Assembly: GCF_964355755.1 (NCBI RefSeq)
Contig: NC_092671.1
Span: 1,714,501-1,778,500 of the forward strand
Reading direction: 5' to 3'
Origin: Antedon mediterranea
Lineage: Eukaryota; Echinodermata; Crinoidea; Comatulida; Antedonidae
DNA: 64,000 nucleotides
Within the stretch, counting starts at the first letter, position 1. Every line of letters starts with the position of its first letter. Shown here piece after piece: positions 54,401 through 64,000 of this stretch. The notes below the pieces were generated by a model, which worked only from the letters and a program-made list of their open reading frames with translations, made no database searches and was not told the origin of the DNA. A program made the translations under genes and the position numbers.

Positions 54401-57400
54401 ATTATTCATTTAAATTTATAGTCTTTCCATGTCTTACTGAGTGTACATCTTTAAAAATTACTTACATTCTTAATCCAACAAGTTAGGTATCCTTACTGAA
54501 CCAGATTTGTGAATTTACAAAAGGCAAAGAAAAAAAGATCCCTTGTATCTCATTCTTAAGTTTTGGGATCAAAATACTTACTGATCTGATATTCCTTTTT
54601 GAATGACCTCAATAGTACAAAGATGTTTCATCTTTTGCTGTTGATAAAGTATACTCCATGGCAGTTTTGAGGCAGACTGATTTAGTCTTATGACAATCTT
54701 TGTTGATTCCCTATCATTTGAGGTGACCTCTGTTATGTAGCAGTGGCCAACCCATGCATTCTTGACACCAGAAAGATTCTGACCTTTGTGGGATATGTAA
54801 TCACCACGATACCGCACACATAAATAGTCAGAACAGTTGAATCTGAAACAGAAAAGCTTATAAAAATATATAAATGTAGAAAAAAAATGTATTTAAATTT
54901 ATTTAAATATATTCAACCTAAGATCTTAGTCCAGTTAAAAGTATATCAATACCAACTGTATCTTCATGTATCTTTTTTACCCCCACCCCTCCTTTGTTTT
55001 CCATTTATTTTTTATTAAAAGAAAATCAATAATAGACAAGAAGTTCCAATAAATTAAATTCTTAAAATTGAGCCAACAACGTAACCCTATAAATATAGAA
55101 TTTCACTCTCCTATAGGAGGGTTAAGGAGGAGGTACTCAACTTGTTGGTCCAATAAACCTGTGTAGCAGACCTACCACATAGCTTTTAAACAATTCAACA
55201 TTTACTTTTAATTTGATTATTTATACATCCTCTATATATCTCTTTATTTAACCTCACATTGACAGGTTACCTTCACTTTTCTAGCTAATGGATTTTAAGA
55301 ATGTTAATGACTCTAACAGAAAACCACATTAATTCTCTTAATCCTAATTGGTCAGATGAGATGGGCCAAGCCCAATATTACCATGCACTGACCACATTAT
55401 TAACACACTCTTTTCTCAACCAGCATCTTAGCTACACCGTTTATTGCATTGTCTTATCAAATATTGTATATTGTATATTTTATCTATTTATTGAGAATCC
55501 TCACTTGATTCACTTGGAATAAATTGCATAGTTTAATACTGTATACATTTAGTAGTTGTTTTATTTTACCGTTGCGCCGACAATTACTAAAGTGGTGACC
55601 CTCGACTTTCTTATACCGAATTTAACTTAAAATGGAAGGACAACAGCAACAACGACAGCTACCGCAACCTCCAGCACAACCCCAGCACCAGGCCAATTTC
55701 TCCTGACGCAGCAACCGTCAACAGGCCAATTTCTTCTGTAGCGTTGAAACTGCCTCCATACTGGCCCAATGATCCGATATTGTGGTTCACCCAAGTGGAA
55801 GCACAGTTCACAACGTGTGGGATTACAGTAGATGCTACAAAATACGCTTACTTAGTCGGATCATTGCAACCTGAAATTGCGCAGGAAGTTCGGGATCTAC
55901 TGATAACAGGTATGTGAACTTGAAAGATACCTTAATACGTCGGACAACTGACTCCGACCAACAGCGCCTCCGCCAACTCCTGACGGCCGAGGAGTTGGGG
56001 GATAGGAAACCGTCGCAATTATACCGACGGATGTTACAACTCTTAGGCGACAGGCCACTCGAATCTTCAATTATGAAACAACTATTCTTAAGTCGCCTCC
56101 CAACTAATGTACAGCTTATCCTAGCTTCCACCAAGGATGAGTTGGACCTGGGAAGCTTGACATCATTGGCTGACAAAATTATTGAAGTATCTGTAACTGC
56201 AACTGCGCCAACAAGTGTATCGGCAGTACACACGGACAATACACCCTCCTTGTCTGCGACCCTTGAAACCCTGCAAAAACAGATTCAACAACTGTCAACA
56301 CAAGTTAATTCCTTGCAATCTGACAGACTGCACAACAGACATCAAAGTCGCAGCACAAGTCGACATCAAAATCGATCGAGTGGTAGGCATTCATCTCCTG
56401 CTCACCCTAACAGTACCAATCGCTCAGCTCAACATTCAAACAACACTCCTCAACTCTGTTGGTACCATGACAAATTTGGAGTAAATGCTCGAAAATGCAA
56501 TCCGCCGTGTTCGGAAAACTCCAACGCCGACAACTAAATGCGACGAATGTTGCTGGCCGTCAAATCGTAAGTCGCCTTTTCTTTATTGTAAATAAATTAT
56601 CAAAACAACGTTTCCTCAGAGACACTGGGGCAGAAGTTAGCGTTGTTCCACCTACTCGCCATGAGCGTCTACATAGGCGACAAGAGTCTACTTTGACTGC
56701 CGCAAATAATACATCTATCAACACTTATGGACATCGCTCTGTAACCTTAGACTTAGGTTTGAGACGAACATCTCAATGGTTATTTGTTGTCGCAGACGTC
56801 ACACACCCCATCATAGGGGCTGATTTTTTAAGACATTTTGGACTGTTAGTCGATATGAATAATCGACGACTCATTGACACTACCACCAACCTGAGTATTC
56901 AAGGTGTTGCCTCCAAAACTTCGCCTCTCGGTCTTATATTTACCACCCTTGAGGCTAAGTCCAATTGGGACTACATTCTTACAAAATTCCCAAACATTAC
57001 ACGCCCTTGTTATCAGGAAGCGTCGCTAAAACACGATGTGACACATCATATTCAGACCCATGGTCCACCAATTTCGTCACATCCTCGACGGCTCGCACAT
57101 GACCGCTGCAAAACAGTCAGACATGAATTTGAACACATGATGCAGCTTGGAATTATACGCCCCTCTAAAAGTAACTGGGCATCACCTTTACATATGGTGC
57201 CTAAGAAAACTCCTGGGGATTGGCGTCCCTGTGGGGATTATCGAGCATTGAACAATGCTACTGTTGCAGATCGGTATCCTATCCCGTACATGCACGATTT
57301 TACAGCATCTCTGCACGGATCCACTATATTTTCTAAGATTGATCTCGTCCGAGCTTACCATCAGATACCAGTTGAACCTGCTGATGTTCATAAAACAGCA

Positions 57401-60400
57401 ATTACTACACCATTTGGACTTTTTGAATTTCTTAGAATGCCATTTGGCCTCCGCAATGCCGCTCAAACTTTTCAACGTTTTATTGATCAGGTAACGCGTG
57501 GATTGGATTTTTGCTACGCTTATATCGACGACCTGCTTGTTGCAAGTTCCAACGCCGAGGAACACGAAACTCATCTTCATCAACTATTCACACGTCTTAA
57601 TGAGTATAGCGTTGTTCTCAACCCAGCGAAATGCCAATTTGGAGTTTCGTCACTCGAGTTTCTTGGACATCATGTTGATTCGCAAGGTGTCCGACCACTT
57701 CAAGTAAAGGTCAAAGCGATACAAAACTTTCCACAACCAACTTCTTTACGCAAACTACGTGAATTCCTTGGACTTATTAACTTTTATAGGCGATTTATAC
57801 CGCAGTGTGCCCAGATTTTACAACCTGTCACAGCTCTACTTGTTGGGGCAGGTAAGAAACAGGATCTGGTATGGACCGACACAGCTTTATTGGGATTTAA
57901 TAATATTAAAGTCGCCCTCGCAAGTGCTACACTTCTCACCCATCCGCAGCCAGATGCACCTTTAAGTATCATGGTTGACGCTTCGGATGTGGCCATAGGG
58001 GGTATACTACAACAATGCATTGACAACAATTGGCAACCTATTTCATTTCATTTCATTTTTTCATTTCTTTATTCGACAACAAGCGGTCCAGGGGTTGCGA
58101 CAGCAACAGAGCGCCATAACACATTTGTGTTAACAGTTAAACATTTTCGTCATTCACTTGAAGGACGCTCATTTCATATTTTTACTGACCATAAGCCACT
58201 TGTGTATGCTTTACTCGCCAAACCAAATCGTCACTCGCCACGCGAAATCCGTCATCTCGATTTCATATCTCAATTCACAACGGACATACGCCATGTGAGT
58301 GGAAAAGCTAATGCAGCAGCTGATGCATTGTCGCGAATCGAACTTAATACTTTCAGTCACAACACAACTAACATTGTTGATTTTAGTCTTATTGCTGCTG
58401 CACAAAAGAATGACGATGAATTGCACAAGCTACTTGAATCACCGTCTTCACTACAATTTCAAAACTTTCCAATTCCAACTTCTGACTCTACAATTCTTTG
58501 TGATATTTTCAAAGGCAATCCACGTCCATATATCCCACAAGAATTCAGACGCATAATATTTGACACTCTACATTCGCTATCACATCCTGGTATACGAGCA
58601 ACACAACGTTTAATTACCGACCGTTTCGTATGGCCAGCAATCAATCGTGATGTACGACGATGGTCTCAAACATGCATTCAATGTCAACGTTCCCAAGTAC
58701 ACCGGCACACTGTTTCGCCACTCTCTACTTTTTCTACACCTGACGCCCGTTTTGACCATGTACATATAGATATTGTTGGACCTCTCCCTCCGTCAAATGG
58801 TTTTTCTTATTTACTCACTTTTATCGATCGTTTTACTCGATGGCCCGAAGCCGTACCTATTCCGGATATCACAGCCGATACTGTCGCACACGCATTTGTC
58901 AATCGATGGATCGCTTCATTCGGAATACCTTCAAACATTACAACAGATCGAGGAAGACAATTTGAATCTGCATTATTTCATTCACTCGCCAACTTACTAG
59001 GAACTAAGCACATTCATACAACTGCATACCATCCTATTGCGAACGGACTTGTAGAACGTTTTCATCGACATTTGAAGGGTTCTCTAAAAGCACATAATGA
59101 TTACACTAAATGGACAGAACATTTACCAATAGTACTTTTAGGCATTCGTACAGCCCTTAAGGCTGATCTAGGTCATAGTGCAGCTGAACTTGTTTATGGC
59201 ACTACTTTAAGATTACCTGGACAATTCTTTAATTCAAACTCTGAACATTGTGATTATTCTAATTATATTGATAGATTGCGTGATAATATGAGTAAACTAC
59301 GTCCCACACCTATCCGCACCAACTCTAACCGTAAATCCTATATCAATCAAGAAATATTTAATTGTACCCATGTTGTTGTTCGAAGTGACTCTGTTCGAAA
59401 ACCCTTACAACGTCCATATGATGGTCCATTTAAGGTATTAAGTCGAACAGACAAACACTTTGTTCTCGATCTAAATGGTCGACAGGACACAGTCAGTATT
59501 GATCGCTTAAAGGTAGCTCATTTGGATACTGATATATTTAAAAGCCAAGAGCAAACCCTCACTCCCAAGCTACAAGCATCACCCCTAGTTAAACCAACCA
59601 ACCCGTCACCCATTTTGGCAACCCCTCCCCGTACTACTCGTTCTGGTAGACATGTTCATTTCCCTCAACGTTTTGTCTCGTTCTATCATTAATTCTTTCA
59701 CTGGAAGGGGGCTCCTGTAGCAGACCTACCACATAGCTTTTAAACAATTCCAACATTTACTTTTAATTTGATTATTTATACATCCTCTATATATCTCTTT
59801 ATTTAACCTCACATTGACAGGTTACCTTCACTTTTCTAGCTAATGGATTTTAAGAATGTTAATGACTCTAACAGAAAACCACATTAATTCTCTTAATCCT
59901 AATTGGTCAGATGAGATGGGCCAAGCCCAATATTACCATGCACTGACCACATTATTAACACACTCTTTTCTCAACCTGCATCTTAGCTACACCGTTTATT
60001 GCATTGTCTTATTGTATATTTTATTTATTTATTGAGAATCCTCACTTGATTCACTTGGAATAAATTGCATAGTTTACTGTATACATTTAGTAGTTGTTTT
60101 ATTTTACCGTTGCGCCGACAATTACTAAACCTGTATTATAACTACTGCATTGCAGCAGAAGAAAAATTTGAGCATAGTTACTTTTGACATATATTCAATA
60201 TATTCAATATTCAATAAACTTTATTGTCAAACTCATAAATGGCTTGAAACTTTGGCTGAAAGTACACACATTAAAATTGTCTAAAAACATTGTCGCACTA
60301 ACAGTAAAAAAGAATAAAATCACATAAAACAGAGAACAAGATGTCATATAAAAAAGTTAAAAGAGGACACAAAAAGAACAAAATGAGTTAAAAATACAGA

Positions 60401-63400
60401 TTTAAAATACTTATTGCAGTTATCGTTTCCACCTTAAATTAAAATGCCTCATAGCAGATGGGAGAAAGGATCTACGTAGGCGTTCAGTGTTCCAGCGAGG
60501 ATATGTAATGCGCCCAGACCGGCTTAACGTAATGTACTGGTTAAGGGGGTGGCTAACATCTGACATAATAACTTTAAGCTTATTTGTAAGTGCGTTGTTA
60601 ACAACTTCATCTGATTTCTTAATATCGTTTCCTATTATCTTTTTGGCAGATTTACTTATTCTTTGTACTTTTTTCATGCATTGCTGGTTTAAATTGTTGA
60701 ACCAAACTAATGCATTAAAAGTTAAAACAGATAAAATAAAGTCAAGATCCTATTGCACACATGAAATTTCTTCAATCTTCTCAAAAAGTACAGTCGTTTA
60801 TAACAATTTGTGGTAACTAACTTAGTGTTTTCCTTCCAATTAAGTTTATCATCGATTACTGTGCCTAGATACTTAAAGTTACTAACAACTTCCACTTTAT
60901 CGTTTAATATACATAGCTTATCATGTGTTTTGTTACCTTTTCTAAAATCAATGATCAATTCTTTAGTCTTGTTAACATTTAATTTTAGATAGTTATTAGA
61001 ACACCAAGTAGAAAAATAACTGACATTATCAAAATATGACTTAGGGTCATCATGTTTTATCAGGCCAACTAGACCGGTGTCATCAGCGTATTTCACAGTA
61101 AAGCATTTGGTTAAAACTAGATCATCTGAACATTTAAAATCATTAGTATATAAAGAAAATAAAATAGGAGATAAAACACAACCTTGTGGTGCACCAGTAT
61201 TGCACATAAGTGTTTCTGAAGTATTATCATTAAAACAGACGAATTGTTCCCTATCTTTAAAAAAATTATTGATCCATAAAATAGTAGCTGGATTTATACC
61301 CAAGACATTCATTTTCTCCATTAAAATATGAGGTTGCAAAGTGGTTGTTTAACATTGAAATGGTGTAATTTAGAAATAATTCAAAATACAATTACCTTAT
61401 ACTTCGAGCTTTACAGAAGTTAGGCCGTAGCTGAAACACACCGCTGTAACTATCTGAATCAAATTTCCAATGGATTGATACATTTCGTATGATGAGGCTG
61501 TCATCTTCAGATACAGCATTTGATGCAGATTCCATTGATAGCACTGCCAACCAATGTCTCTGATATGTAGGTATGTCCTTCGCACCTCTGGGTTTATGAC
61601 TTGCTAACTGAGAGAAACATGTAACAGGATCAGAACGATGTTCTAAACATATGTCCAGTTCAGGTGTCAAGTTGAAGAGTTGGATTTTAGGTTCAAGAAT
61701 TCCTCGTTCAAGTCCTGCCATAAGTTTAACTTCAACAACGTGTCCTGGAGAATATTCTCTATTGAACTCTACAAAATGATGTCTGTTGCCATGTCTGTCT
61801 AAAACTTCTGATGTGACTTCCTTCTTCAACAGTTTTCCATTTGTACTTTTACCCATAGTTCTTTGATTTTTTTCTTTCTCAGTAGTTTCAATTTCTTGGG
61901 CAGCAAAATGCATTGCAGCTCGAATTTGATGGATATCATCATCTTCGATTCCAGAAAGAATTTCCTGCCAATAAGTACTATTAAAAGTAACAACAAAACG
62001 GTTCGCATCTAGTTCTCCTGCAATGCTGTCCATTTTCTGTAGAGCCTTTTTGGGTTCTGCTTTTGCATCATATATTTCTTGCTTCCATATCAAACAGATA
62101 GTATCTTCTTTAACATCTGGTTTCTTGAATGGCTTTAACATATTTAAACCCACATCTATGTTGTTTATTGGTATAACACTAGGAAAGTCAAAGGTAATAC
62201 ATTTGTCGGAAACTTGCTCCACAACAAGAAGACATGACATTGAAGACTCTTTCAATTTTAGAGCATTTGTTAACAACTTAGTGCTCTTTTCAAAAGCTGT
62301 AGCATTTGAAGACTTATTTGATGCATGATAGCATATGGAACTGATTTCTTCTTCAGTGTAAGGTATGTCTTGTTGGTTGATAGCTGCATCTACAAGGCGG
62401 TGCACAACGATGTCAATGTAACGTCTTATGGGAGATGTAAAGTGAGTGTAGAAGTCAATCTCAAGGAAATGATGTGCCAGATCTTGACCATCGGAAATGC
62501 TTTGACCAGAACATTTGTAATCTGACTTCTCTTGTATCCTGTTGTAGTGTGCCATCATCACAGAGAGCTTTGGATGTTTATTATCAGTACAAACAATCTT
62601 GATAATTTTCATCATATCGGCAAGACTGGCATCTGCACCATTCTTTATATTATTTACAACTTCAACCAATTGGTTCCATTCCCATGTCAGCATTGTAATT
62701 GTATTGCTTTTTTTACCGCATTTACAGACGTTATCACAATTACACTGTGAAGAATCAACATAGTCTTTAAACTTCCCTAACATCTCTTTACTGTTTCTGA
62801 TATCGGGTAAGTGTTTGGCTTGAAATTCCTGTAGCTTTTCAGGGTCTGGAGAGAGTTGCCTCCTGAGTGGCACACATTGAGGAAATCTTTCCATCAGATA
62901 ATCTGCGACAGCTTTGTTTGCAAGAACCATAAACTCTTCAATCAATGAATGTGCAAGAGGACATGATGCCTCTTCTTCATTTTCATCCTCATTGTATGAA
63001 AATCTGCCTTCCTTAAGGCGAGCTGTGCGAGTCTTCTGAGCTAATTCATTTAGTTTATTTATTGCAGTTACAATAGATGGTTTTAAATCATTGTTTCCGT
63101 TGTGAATGATGTCTTCTGCTTCTGTGTACGTGAATTTTTGTCTGGATTGAATCACAGATTTCACTATTTTTGTGCCAGAATGTAGGCCATCAGTACTGAT
63201 GTCCATAAACACAGACATTGTTAATCTATCCTTTCCTGGAATTAAACTGCACAAGTCATTACTAAGTCGTGATGGCAGCATGTTGATGGGAGCTGAAAGT
63301 GTTGGATAATATGTAGTGGCTCTCTTCTGTGCCTCTTCATCAAGCAATGTTTTGTTTCCTACAAAATAGCTGACATCGGCAATATGAACTCCAACTTCAT

Positions 63401-64000
63401 AAAGATCATCAGCAACTTTACGTATGCTAAGTGCATCATCAATATCTTGACAACACTTGGGGTCAATAGTGAAAGTTTCAACATTTCTAAAATCGGTTCT
63501 CATTTTTATTTCATCTTCTGGAATTTTCCAATTTTCAGAAAACTTTTCGTCAAGTTTTTCACAGACTTTCTTCTTCCAGATATCTTCAACACCATGTATA
63601 AGCTTTAGAATTCTTATCCCCTCTGCTTTGTTAGTGGCTGGCGGCAGCTCTTCTGTAACAAATCCGATAGGATACAGCATTTTACTGTGCCATTTCCAAT
63701 AACGTACTACAAATAGTTTATGAGAACGGTCCTTATTTGTTACTAAAACTTTCTGCTGTGTATCAAAAAATGGCTTATCACTGTCTACCTGTTTACTTAA
63801 GGTATATATTTCAACAAGAAAATCCTCACTCGGTGGTTTGTTTTTATCCTTTGATAGAATATAAAGTTTTGGGAAAGCTTTATTTATTGGGACCATATGG
63901 TTATTGCTGTATTTATCTAGCATGCAGACTATTTTACGCAAATATGGGTCAGATGCTCTCTTCAAAATGTGGACAACTTTACCATGTTTTTCAGATGTGT
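48401..64000 (-). CDS. HELZ2: HELZ2-like RNB-domain plus UPF1-type helicase protein (3' part, 12 exons)
   Basis: Exons (minus): 64,000(open)–61,396; 54,842–54,582; 54,364–54,276; 53,328–53,200; 53,031–52,900; 52,653–52,355; 52,129–51,933; 51,836–51,734; 51,124–50,894; 49,354–49,210; 48,761–48,594; 48,501–48,401. All junctions are GT/AG and phases agree, giving about 1,486 residues. The first exon is an RNB exonuclease domain: [15 protein letters not shown] (near 63,470) keeps all four acidic residues, and HFTSPIRRY (about 62,440) is the conserved RNA-contact motif. A Cys-rich insert [12 protein letters not shown] lies near 62,725. The helicase follows: Walker A GPPGTGKT (split by an intron), [11 protein letters not shown], Walker [23 protein letters not shown], and [18 protein letters not shown] followed by an SF1 helicase is the order in vertebrate HELZ2, which has a second helicase before the RNB part; here that would be off-window. 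The exon-52,653 acceptor has a weak pyrimidine tract. Mammalian HELZ2 is a nuclear receptor coactivator and interferon-induced factor; function here is unknown. Confidence 0.9.
48762..51733 (-). other. Introns of the helicase–RNB gene (three larger ones)
   Basis: The gaps 48,762–49,209, 49,355–50,893 and 51,125–51,733 hold AT-rich intronic DNA. No nested gene or repeat was recognised in them. A CpG-containing patch at 50,580–50,800 carries a partial internal duplication (GTCAATATCATCGTACT, about 50,687 and 50,768). Confidence 0.6.
52741..52815. repeat. Old repeat fragment in a short intron
   Basis: The GC-richer segment AAGGGGCCCAATGCAAATAC through TTTACGCCACTGCC resembles the segment ending TTTACGCCACTG at about 8,897. 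It lies in the intron between the exons ending 52,900 and starting 52,653. Confidence 0.4.
53895..54145 (+). mobile_element. tRNA-derived SINE, copy 2 (antisense in an intron)
   Basis: It has the same structure as the 39.7-kb copy: A box in TGGCTTGGTGGTTATGATGC, consensus-like B box GGGTTCAAGTCCCGTC, the shared body, and a terminal run of about 20 A. It lies in the intron between the exons ending at 54,276 and beginning at 53,328, opposite to the host gene. Confidence 0.9.
55162..55590 (+). repeat. 5' LTR (429 bp)
   Basis: It begins TGTAGCAGACCTACCACATA and ends GCCGACAATTACTAA. It carries a TATA-like CTATATATC at about 55,228 and an AATAAA signal at 55,518–55,523. It is longer than the 3' copy by a 14-bp and a 3-bp block and shorter by one C. 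The exact right end is ambiguous by one or two A because the target duplication also starts with A. Confidence 0.92.
55593..55607 (+). other. Primer binding site, tRNA-Trp-like
   Basis: TGGTGACCCTCGAC starts 2 bp after the LTR. The eukaryotic tRNA-Trp 3' end (…GGGGUCACCA) would pair with TGGTGACCC, which is the priming used by CsRn1-type elements. The match past the first nine bases is imperfect. Confidence 0.7.
55632..56537 (+). pseudogene. gag: gag, broken by at least two frameshifts
   Basis: ATG at 55,632 opens a Gln/Pro-rich start that stops at about 55,705. The capsid-like part ([20 protein letters not shown]) is in another frame from before 55,700 and stops at about 55,913. The rest is open in a third register from about 55,912 to 56,537: [29 protein letters not shown], then the zinc motif [18 protein letters not shown] (CX2HX9CX3C). 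A near-repeat of CAGGCCAATTTCT at about 55,691 and 55,723 sits at the first break. The pieces together cover a normal Gag of about 300 residues. As it stands no intact Gag can be translated, unless these are sequence errors. Confidence 0.85.
56495..59692 (+). CDS. pol: Pol polyprotein (protease, RT, RNase H, integrase)
   Basis: 1,065 residues, overlapping gag by 43 bases in the -1 frame. Protease: [11 protein letters not shown] (D43-T-G). RT: core with [12 protein letters not shown] and YIDD at residues 343–346. RNase H: D495 (MVDAS), D565 (TDHKPL) and D610 (AADALSR) are present, but the segment around 518–546 does not look like the family and lacks the usual DREL Glu. Integrase: HHCC finger (H693, H697, C727, C730) and a D759–D818–E854 triad with DD35E spacing, then a GPF-type C-terminal module ([11 protein letters not shown]). 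It ends with the [10 protein letters not shown] tail common in metazoan Ty3 elements. Use of the first ATG is nominal because Pol is normally made as a Gag–Pol frameshift product. Confidence 0.95.
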   Translation: MQSAVFGKLQRRQLNATNVAGRQIVSRLFFIVNKLSKQRFLRDTGAEVSVVPPTRHERLHRRQESTLTAANNTSINTYGHRSVTLDLGLRRTSQWLFVVADVTHPIIGADFLRHFGLLVDMNNRRLIDTTTNLSIQGVASKTSPLGLIFTTLEAKSNWDYILTKFPNITRPCYQEASLKHDVTHHIQTHGPPISSHPRRLAHDRCKTVRHEFEHMMQLGIIRPSKSNWASPLHMVPKKTPGDWRPCGDYRALNNATVADRYPIPYMHDFTASLHGSTIFSKIDLVRAYHQIPVEPADVHKTAITTPFGLFEFLRMPFGLRNAAQTFQRFIDQVTRGLDFCYAYIDDLLVASSNAEEHETHLHQLFTRLNEYSVVLNPAKCQFGVSSLEFLGHHVDSQGVRPLQVKVKAIQNFPQPTSLRKLREFLGLINFYRRFIPQCAQILQPVTALLVGAGKKQDLVWTDTALLGFNNIKVALASATLLTHPQPDAPLSIMVDASDVAIGGILQQCIDNNWQPISFHFIFSFLYSTTSGPGVATATERHNTFVLTVKHFRHSLEGRSFHIFTDHKPLVYALLAKPNRHSPREIRHLDFISQFTTDIRHVSGKANAAADALSRIELNTFSHNTTNIVDFSLIAAAQKNDDELHKLLESPSSLQFQNFPIPTSDSTILCDIFKGNPRPYIPQEFRRIIFDTLHSLSHPGIRATQRLITDRFVWPAINRDVRRWSQTCIQCQRSQVHRHTVSPLSTFSTPDARFDHVHIDIVGPLPPSNGFSYLLTFIDRFTRWPEAVPIPDITADTVAHAFVNRWIASFGIPSNITTDRGRQFESALFHSLANLLGTKHIHTTAYHPIANGLVERFHRHLKGSLKAHNDYTKWTEHLPIVLLGIRTALKADLGHSAAELVYGTTLRLPGQFFNSNSEHCDYSNYIDRLRDNMSKLRPTPIRTNSNRKSYINQEIFNCTHVVVRSDSVRKPLQRPYDGPFKVLSRTDKHFVLDLNGRQDTVSIDRLKVAHLDTDIFKSQEQTLTPKLQASPLVKPTNPSPILATPPRTTRSGRHVHFPQRFVSFYH
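59703..59711 (+). other. Polypurine tract
   Basis: GGAAGGGGG sits four bases before the 3' LTR, right after the pol stop; it is the expected second-strand primer. Confidence 0.8.
59716..60128 (+). repeat. 3' LTR (413 bp)
   Basis: It is the same as the 5' LTR apart from two substitutions (CCAGC/CCTGC; TATCTATT/TATTTATT), one added C, and missing 14-bp and 3-bp blocks. AATAAA is at 60,059–60,064. It is followed by the target duplication ACCTG. Confidence 0.92.
60190..61345 (-). pseudogene. 5'-truncated LINE with C-terminal half of reverse transcriptase
   Basis: On the minus strand, 61,339–60,722 encodes the RT core ([20 protein letters not shown], then YADDT, then [16 protein letters not shown]). 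The frame is lost at about 60,750 and resumes through 60,677–60,420, ending [18 protein letters not shown] and a stop. The arrangement of GAPQG, ADD and the short C-terminal tail fits the CR1/L2/Rex1 group of non-LTR elements. The 3' UTR ends with AATAAAG and then short ATATTGA-like repeats (about 60,190–60,215) rather than poly-A, as CR1/L2 elements often do. The endonuclease and N-terminal RT are missing, so it was dead on arrival. It sits in the same orientation as the host gene, in the same intron as the Ty3 element. Confidence 0.88.

Larger units (their letters stand above)
55162..60128 (+). mobile_element. Ty3-family LTR retrotransposon, CsRn1-like
   Basis: A full-length element of 4,967 bp: LTR, primer site, broken gag, pol (protease–RT–RNase H–integrase), polypurine tract, LTR. 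A 5-bp target duplication ACCTG flanks it (55,157–55,161 and 60,129–60,133). The domain order RT then integrase defines Ty3. The Gag motif CX2HX9CX3C and the tRNA-Trp-like primer site point to the CsRn1 clade. The two LTRs differ by two substitutions and three indels, so insertion was recent. It lies in an intron of the helicase–RNB gene, antisense to it. Confidence 0.95.

Noticed and set aside
55301-55522. 73-residue frame inside the 5' LTR
   Set aside because: It lies wholly in LTR sequence and is not kept intact in the 3' LTR because of the indels.
55900-55925. AACAGGTATGTGA as a splice donor explaining the gag break
   Set aside because: It matches a donor consensus, but no suitable acceptor nearby restores a sensible Gag; a simple frameshift explains it better.
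57188-58644. Several frames of 60–131 residues overlapping pol on both strands
   Set aside because: Shadows of the 1,065-residue pol frame.
60487-61331. Plus-strand frames over the LINE
   Set aside because: The minus strand carries recognisable reverse transcriptase motifs; the plus frames are antisense shadows.
62023-63702. Plus-strand frames of 66–101 residues over the large helicase–RNB exon
   Set aside because: Antisense to a well-supported coding exon with conserved motifs.

Overview
This is animal nuclear DNA: AT-rich, gene-poor, with short exons carrying canonical GT/AG junctions, a metazoan-type ribosomal protein gene and many interspersed repeats. The mix of a helicase–RNB gene of the HELZ2 type, a CsRn1-like Ty3 retroelement and frequent TAGGCCTA-like words suits a marine invertebrate. 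An echinoderm or other ambulacrarian is my guess from these hints, not something the window proves.

Positions 1–45,370 hold no gene I can support. They contain repeat debris: a decayed LINE 3' coding end at the left edge, three inverted-repeat (MITE-like) families, tRNA-derived SINEs, LINE/SINE 3' tails, and many local duplications and mini/microsatellites. The most striking are a 13-bp satellite at 34.1–34.35 kb and a 12/15-bp minisatellite at 37.4–37.7 kb.

Positions 45,371–47,654 (+) carry a complete five-exon gene for ribosomal protein eL42 (RPL36A). Its first exon is very short, begins with a terminal oligopyrimidine-like tract and ends exactly at the ATG. A 193-bp MITE bounded by TTAA lies just downstream.

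Positions 48,401 to the right edge (-) carry the 3' part of a large gene converging on RPL36A. A long exon encodes an RNB (RNase II-type) domain with all four acidic residues, and 11 further exons encode a UPF1/HELZ-type superfamily 1 helicase. All 12 visible exons join in one open frame (about 1,486 residues seen). The first visible intron (6.55 kb) holds a Ty3-family LTR retrotransposon (55,162–60,128; matching 5-bp target duplications; LTRs differ by two substitutions and three indels) and a 5'-truncated LINE (about 60,190–61,345). The third visible intron holds a SINE.

The retrotransposon has the CX2HX9CX3C Gag motif and a tRNA-Trp-like primer site, both marks of the CsRn1 clade. Its gag is frame-broken and its RNase H segment is altered despite the near-identical LTRs, so it is either a recent copy mobilised in trans or a copy with sequence errors. 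I found no clearly novel molecular system. The best leads are the helicase–RNB gene with retroelements in its intron, the MITE end amplified as a 70-bp tandem repeat, and the tail shared between a SINE and a LINE-like repeat.
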